From: Candidatus Gastranaerophilales bacterium
GTDB lineage: Bacteria > Cyanobacteriota > Vampirovibrionia > Gastranaerophilales > UBA9971
Assembly (NCBI GenBank): GCA_028278305.1
Contig: JANQEP010000030.1
Location: 1-35,367, forward strand
Length of the DNA: 35,367 bases
Reading direction: 5' to 3'
Part shown: in pieces, positions 33,355 through 35,367 of the stretch
How the letters are laid out: every line of letters starts with the position of its first letter
Numbering within the stretch: the stretch's first letter is position 1
Translations under genes and position numbers: made by a program
Notes under the pieces: model-generated
Seen by the model: only the letters and a program-made list of their open reading frames with translations
What the model was told of the DNA's origin: nothing
The model's database searches: none

Positions 33355-33477
33355 TTTCGCTTTTATTCCAATTATTTTTGTTTTCAACAAGATTTTATCA
33401 CATCAAAAAATGAATGAATATTAAACCTGCCATACATCCGGATAGTACAACCGGCTAATATGTTGCCTGCGATTATT

Positions 33478-33696
33478 TTAATCTTGCCTTTGCAGCATTT
33501 CATCTATAGATTTATTGAAAACTTTAGATATTTCATAAGCATTAACTAATGAGAGGTTATGTTTTGCATTTTCTATATTACTCATATATGGAACACTAAA
33601 ACCTGTTAACCCGGCAAGTTCTTGCTGTGAAAGAGACTTTTTTATTCTTTCAATTTTTACATTATGAGCAAATATTTTTAAAATATCATCATTCAT
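33478..33696 (-). CDS. XRE-family HTH regulator (island 3, distal)
   Basis: 72-residue Cro/C1-type HTH protein: NVKIERIKKSLSQQELAGLT, then GFSVPYMSNIENAKHNLSLV and tail FNKSIDEMLQRQD. TATAAT (33704-33709, minus) ends 7 nt before the ATG and no Shine-Dalgarno site is seen, so a leaderless mRNA is likely. It is divergent from the short remnant at 33782, with a 14-bp dyad between them. The third island has the same plan as island 2, in reverse orientation. Confidence 0.87.
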   Translation of the reverse strand: MNDDILKIFAHNVKIERIKKSLSQQELAGLTGFSVPYMSNIENAKHNLSLVNAYEISKVFNKSIDEMLQRQD

Positions 33697-33753
33697 AGCT
33701 TATATTATATAAACTTGACTTTATTTATTCCATAAATTATAATATTTTTAAAA

Positions 33754-33767
33754 TAAACTACAGTTTA
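33754..33767. promoter_or_regulatory. Palindrome in the island-3 divergent promoter
   Basis: Arms TAAACT and AGTTTA flank AC. It lies between the distal HTH gene and the small-ORF remnant, where a repressor would control both. TAAACT/AGTTT half-sites also occur in the second promoter of this island (34151-34173). Confidence 0.5.
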
Positions 33768-33781
33768 TGACAAAGGTAAAA

Positions 33782-33877
33782 ATGAAAGAATTTAAAAATT
33801 ATATCTTTACAGAAAAAGAATTCAAGAAAATAGAAAAACCGACTGACAAATTTATTAGGATTTATCAGGAAGTTTGA
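33782..33877 (+). pseudogene. 5' remnant of the island-3 small ORF
   Basis: 31-codon frame MKEFKNYIFTEKEFKKIEKP then TDKFIRIYQEV, preceded by AAAGGT. Its first 24 or so residues align with the intact ORF at 34239 (IYSFEKKEFRRIEKLADEI), then it diverges and stops. As in islands 1 and 2, only the start of the gene is duplicated, beside another HTH gene. Confidence 0.65.
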
Positions 33878-33880
33878 GAA

Positions 33881-34096
33881 TTATTCTTTTTCAAATTTTA
33901 TTTTATAACCCAGAATATCTGCAATAATAAGTACTTCACTAAATGGCATAGTGCCATTTTTTATTTTAAGTGAAAGATTAGACGGTAAATAGTTTTTTCC
34001 CAGTCTTTTACCAAGCTCAATAGCCAAGTCTTTTTGCATTACTTTTTCTTTAACAAGCAAAATTTTTATTTGCTCTGTTACTCTTTCTCTAGTCAT
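33881..34096 (-). CDS. Phage-repressor-like HTH protein (island 3), homologue of 15252-15494
   Basis: 71-residue protein with RVTEQIKILLVKEKVMQKDL, SNLSLKIKNGTMPFSEVLII and ADILGYKIKFEKE. The C-terminal ILGYxIxxEK block and the preceding NLxxKI segment are shared with the 80-residue gene of island 1. Its promoter is clear: TTGTCA (34126-34131) and TAAAAT (34103-34108), both minus strand, with a 17-bp spacer. The -10 box ends 6 nt before the ATG and there is no Shine-Dalgarno site, so the mRNA should be leaderless. It is divergent from the intact small ORF at 34239. Confidence 0.75.
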   Translation of the reverse strand: MTRERVTEQIKILLVKEKVMQKDLAIELGKRLGKNYLPSNLSLKIKNGTMPFSEVLIIADILGYKIKFEKE

Positions 34097-34102
34097 ATGA
34101 GT

Positions 34103-34131
34103 ATTTTATATTTAATTTAATCTATTGACAA
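34103..34131 (-). promoter_or_regulatory. Promoter of the island-3 HTH gene
   Basis: -35 TTGTCA, 17-bp spacer and -10 TAAAAT on the minus strand, ending 6 nt before the start codon of 33881-34096. This is the best-matching promoter among the islands and supports leaderless expression. Confidence 0.65.
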
Positions 34132-34150
34132 TTAAATGTAATTAAGCTAT

Positions 34151-34173
34151 ATTTAGTTTTAATTAAACTAAAT
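34151..34173. promoter_or_regulatory. Operator-like dyad before the island-3 small ORF
   Basis: Arms ATTTAGTTT and AAACTAAAT flank TAATT. A partial repeat, TTAGTTTAATTAAA, follows at about 34198, giving two related sites between the divergent genes. Confidence 0.5.
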
Positions 34174-34238
34174 TAATATATTTTTATAATTATTAAATTA
34201 GTTTAATTAAATTTACATTTTTAACAATAGGAGCAAAA

Positions 34239-34451
34239 ATGGAAAAAAATAAAATTTATAGTTTTGAGAAAAAGGAATTTAGGCGAATAGAAAAATTGGC
34301 TGATGAAATTTATAATACAGCTATAGTCATAAAAGTATTTTGTGAGAATGACAAATATAGTGAGCACTTGCAGAATATTTTACCGGTAATTAAATTTTTG
34401 CATCAAAACTCTGATACTTTGAATTCTATTTTTATAAATTATGAAAAATAA
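34239..34451 (+). CDS. Small helical protein, divergent partner of HTH genes (island 3)
   Basis: Unrecognised 70-residue protein (MEKNKIYSFEKKEFRRIEKL start), predicted helical and mixed-charge, with one Cys and no TM segment. ATAGGAGCA provides a good Shine-Dalgarno site, in contrast with the leaderless HTH genes. It is divergent from the HTH gene at 33881; a truncated copy of its 5' end is at 33782. It has no clear sequence similarity to the small ORFs of the other islands, only the same size and position. Confidence 0.7.
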   Translation: MEKNKIYSFEKKEFRRIEKLADEIYNTAIVIKVFCENDKYSEHLQNILPVIKFLHQNSDTLNSIFINYEK

Positions 34452-34525
34452 CTTCTCTATTTACTCTCATAAAATTATAATCATGCGCAACTCTCACATT
34501 TGCTTTATCCTGCCTCAGAGCTGGT

Positions 34526-34571
34526 TATAAGCTGGAAAGCTTAAAAAAAGTTGGGTAGGTTGGGTCAATTT
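34526..34571 (+). repeat. Composite of two repeats that flank island 2
   Basis: The first 25 bases (starting TATAAGCTGGAAAGCTT) are identical to 18875-18899, right of island 2. The last 22 (starting GTTGGGTAGGTTGGG) are identical to 17706-17727, left of island 2; they share one base at the joint. Here the two are fused directly, 75 nt after the island-3 small ORF. Confidence 0.8.
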
Positions 34572-34646
34572 ACAAAAAAGAGCAAATTTTTATATATTTT
34601 TGTTTTTATATAAATATAACTCTTTAAGATAACCGGGGAAATGTAA

Positions 34647-34781
34647 TGTCTAGTATTTTTAGCAATTCCTGTAGTTCTTATTAAACCTAATGATGTAATG
34701 GGTTTATTATCAAACAGGGATCCTAAATTTTTAAGTGATTTGGCAAGTAAAGACGGAAATCTAGTGATTAATCGGGAATAA
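34647..34781 (+). pseudogene. Unidentified 44-codon frame, probable 3' gene fragment
   Basis: After an in-frame TAA the frame reads CLVFLAIPVVLIKPNDVMGL, then LSNRDPKFLSDLASKDGNLV and INRE before TAA. There is no start at its left edge, though an internal ATG at 34698 would give a 27-residue peptide. The composition looks protein-like, but I recognise no family. It ends overlapping the HTH fragment on the other strand. Confidence 0.3.
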
Positions 34782-34873
34782 ACTCAAAAATATCATCAAT
34801 TTTACACTCCAAAAAATTGCATAAAGAATTTAAAGTTCTAAGTTTAATTGCATCTACCCTTATTATAATAAAT
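34768..34873 (-). pseudogene. 3' fragment of an XRE/HTH gene next to tRNA-Ser
   Basis: The minus-strand frame reads DAIKLRTLNSLCNFLECKID then DIFEFIPD and stop. It matches the C-termini of the island-1 HTH proteins (NKLCNALECNVGDLFEHIPD and NQICKVLDCSVGELFEYIPD). The HTH part is missing: the frame meets the 3' end of tRNA-Ser 2 nt away. A deletion or integration event at the tRNA end would explain the break. Confidence 0.7.
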
Positions 34874-34874
34874 C

Positions 34875-34961
34875 CGGAGAGGGTGGGATTCGAACCCACG
34901 ATGCAGTTGCCCACATAACACCTTAGCAGGGTGCCGCCTTCAGCCGCTCGGCCACCTCTCC
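34875..34961 (-). tRNA. tRNA-Ser (anticodon GCT)
   Basis: 87-nt class II tRNA. Acceptor stem GGAGAGG/CCTCTCC with discriminator G, D arm with GCCGAGCGGCTGAAGGC, anticodon arm CACC-CTGCTAA-GGTG with GCT in the loop, a long variable arm and the T arm GGGTTCGAATCCC. It reads AGC/AGU. CCA is not encoded. The 3' end abuts a truncated HTH gene, and a 77-bp repeat lies about 105 nt upstream. Confidence 0.97.
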
Positions 34962-35065
34962 TTATTTTTACTGAAATTTAATTTCACAAAATCAAATAAA
35001 GTTTATCACAAAGAAAATTCATCAGACAAGAAACAAAATTAAACCGGTAAAGATTAATTTTTATT
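34962..35065. other. AT-rich leader of tRNA-Ser, no gene seen
   Basis: AT-rich spacer between the tRNA and the 77-bp repeat. It should hold the tRNA promoter on the minus strand, but no well-matched -35/-10 pair was identified. Confidence 0.4.
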
Positions 35066-35142
35066 TAAGTAGTAAACAAAAAATTTTGTATGTTTAATAA
35101 AATTTTCAAAATAAGAAGTAAAAATTTATTGTTACCTACTTA
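35066..35142 (-). repeat. 77-bp interspersed repeat, copy 2
   Basis: Reverse-oriented copy of 13304-13380, differing at four positions. Its ends TAAGTAGTAAACAA and TTGTTACCTACTTA are imperfect inverted repeats. Relative to its orientation it lies upstream of tRNA-Ser, as copy 1 lies upstream of the orphan permease. Confidence 0.8.
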
Positions 35143-35340
35143 ATTTTACCGAAGTATTTTTTCTTTGTTTCTTACCTTCTTACTTACACAGCTATGAATG
35201 CGGAAATAAAGCCTTATCATTAGTTTTAGCCATAAAGAATTTTTAAATATTCAATTATTTTTTATGATTAACTTGAGTTGCTAATTAGCCAAAAGCCAGG
35301 ATATGACTATGCAACATTTGCCAAAAAATTATAGAGAATC
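35143..35340. other. Non-coding window end, decayed repeat
   Basis: No gene seen. GATTAACTTGAGTTGCTAATTA at about 35269 is a degenerate relative of the palindrome arm at 17517. The remainder is AT-rich without other structure. Confidence 0.4.
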
Positions 35341-35363
35341 GAAAAGAGGCTCCGCCTCTTTTC
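35341..35363. terminator. Hairpin at window end
   Basis: Perfect 10-bp arms GAAAAGAGGC and GCCTCTTTTC with a TCC loop. The A/T-rich stem base could serve as a terminator in either direction, but the adjacent gene is outside the window. Confidence 0.5.
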
Positions 35364-35367
35364 CACC

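Overview
The window is AT-rich bacterial chromosome. It carries flagellar (fliD), chemotaxis and outer-membrane (LptF/LptG permease) genes together with housekeeping genes (secA, ftsY, nusB, trx, moeA). Three traits recall the cyanobacterial side of the tree: an acyl-ACP-synthetase-like AMP ligase, a long (219-residue) NusB and a single LptF/LptG-type permease. A flagellated, non-photosynthetic relative such as Vampirovibrionia/Melainabacteria fits best. This is inference from gene content, not a phylogeny.

Layout. 1-8723: 5'-truncated acyl-ACP/CoA synthetase, thioredoxin, LptF/LptG permease, phosphomannomutase, MoeA, a Nudix-family regulator with a degenerate Nudix box, and a GT4-like glycosyltransferase. 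8839-13093 (minus): fliD, then ftsY, nusB and an unknown gene that looks co-transcribed with nusB-ftsY. 13304-17450: a 77-bp repeat, an orphan sugar ABC permease, regulator island 1, and a GH77 4-alpha-glucanotransferase. 17517-18804: palindromes, a MITE-like element and regulator island 2. 19374-27197: a complete chemotaxis operon, cheY-cheX-cheX2-cheA-cheW-mcp-cheR-cheD-cheB. 27449-29468: an AbrB-like mini-protein and a MalF/MalG-type permease pair. 29781-30538: small ORFs and remnants bounded by a 42-bp direct repeat. 30535-33354: secA. 33478-35367: regulator island 3, a broken HTH gene, tRNA-Ser(GCU) and the second copy of the 77-bp repeat.

The most unusual content is the set of three small regulator islands (14334-15494, 17822-18804, 33478-34451). 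Each has the same plan. An intact (or amber-interrupted) small ORF with a Shine-Dalgarno site is divergent from an HTH gene. Next comes a second copy of only the 5' end of that same small ORF, divergent from another HTH gene that is usually from a different family. Six of the seven HTH genes have a -10-like hexamer ending 6-7 nt before the start codon, so their mRNAs are probably leaderless, as lambda cI mRNA from PRM is. HTH families are re-paired between islands, which suggests cassette-like shuffling of repressor/partner modules.

Metabolic genes concern glucan/sugar uptake and use (three ABC permeases without an adjacent binding protein or ATPase, and MalQ), envelope building (phosphomannomutase, glycosyltransferase, LptF/G) and fatty-acid activation. 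The chemotaxis operon encodes a methylation-based pathway with CheX-type dephosphorylation and no CheZ. Its receptor appears to carry a CZB-like zinc domain on the periplasmic side.
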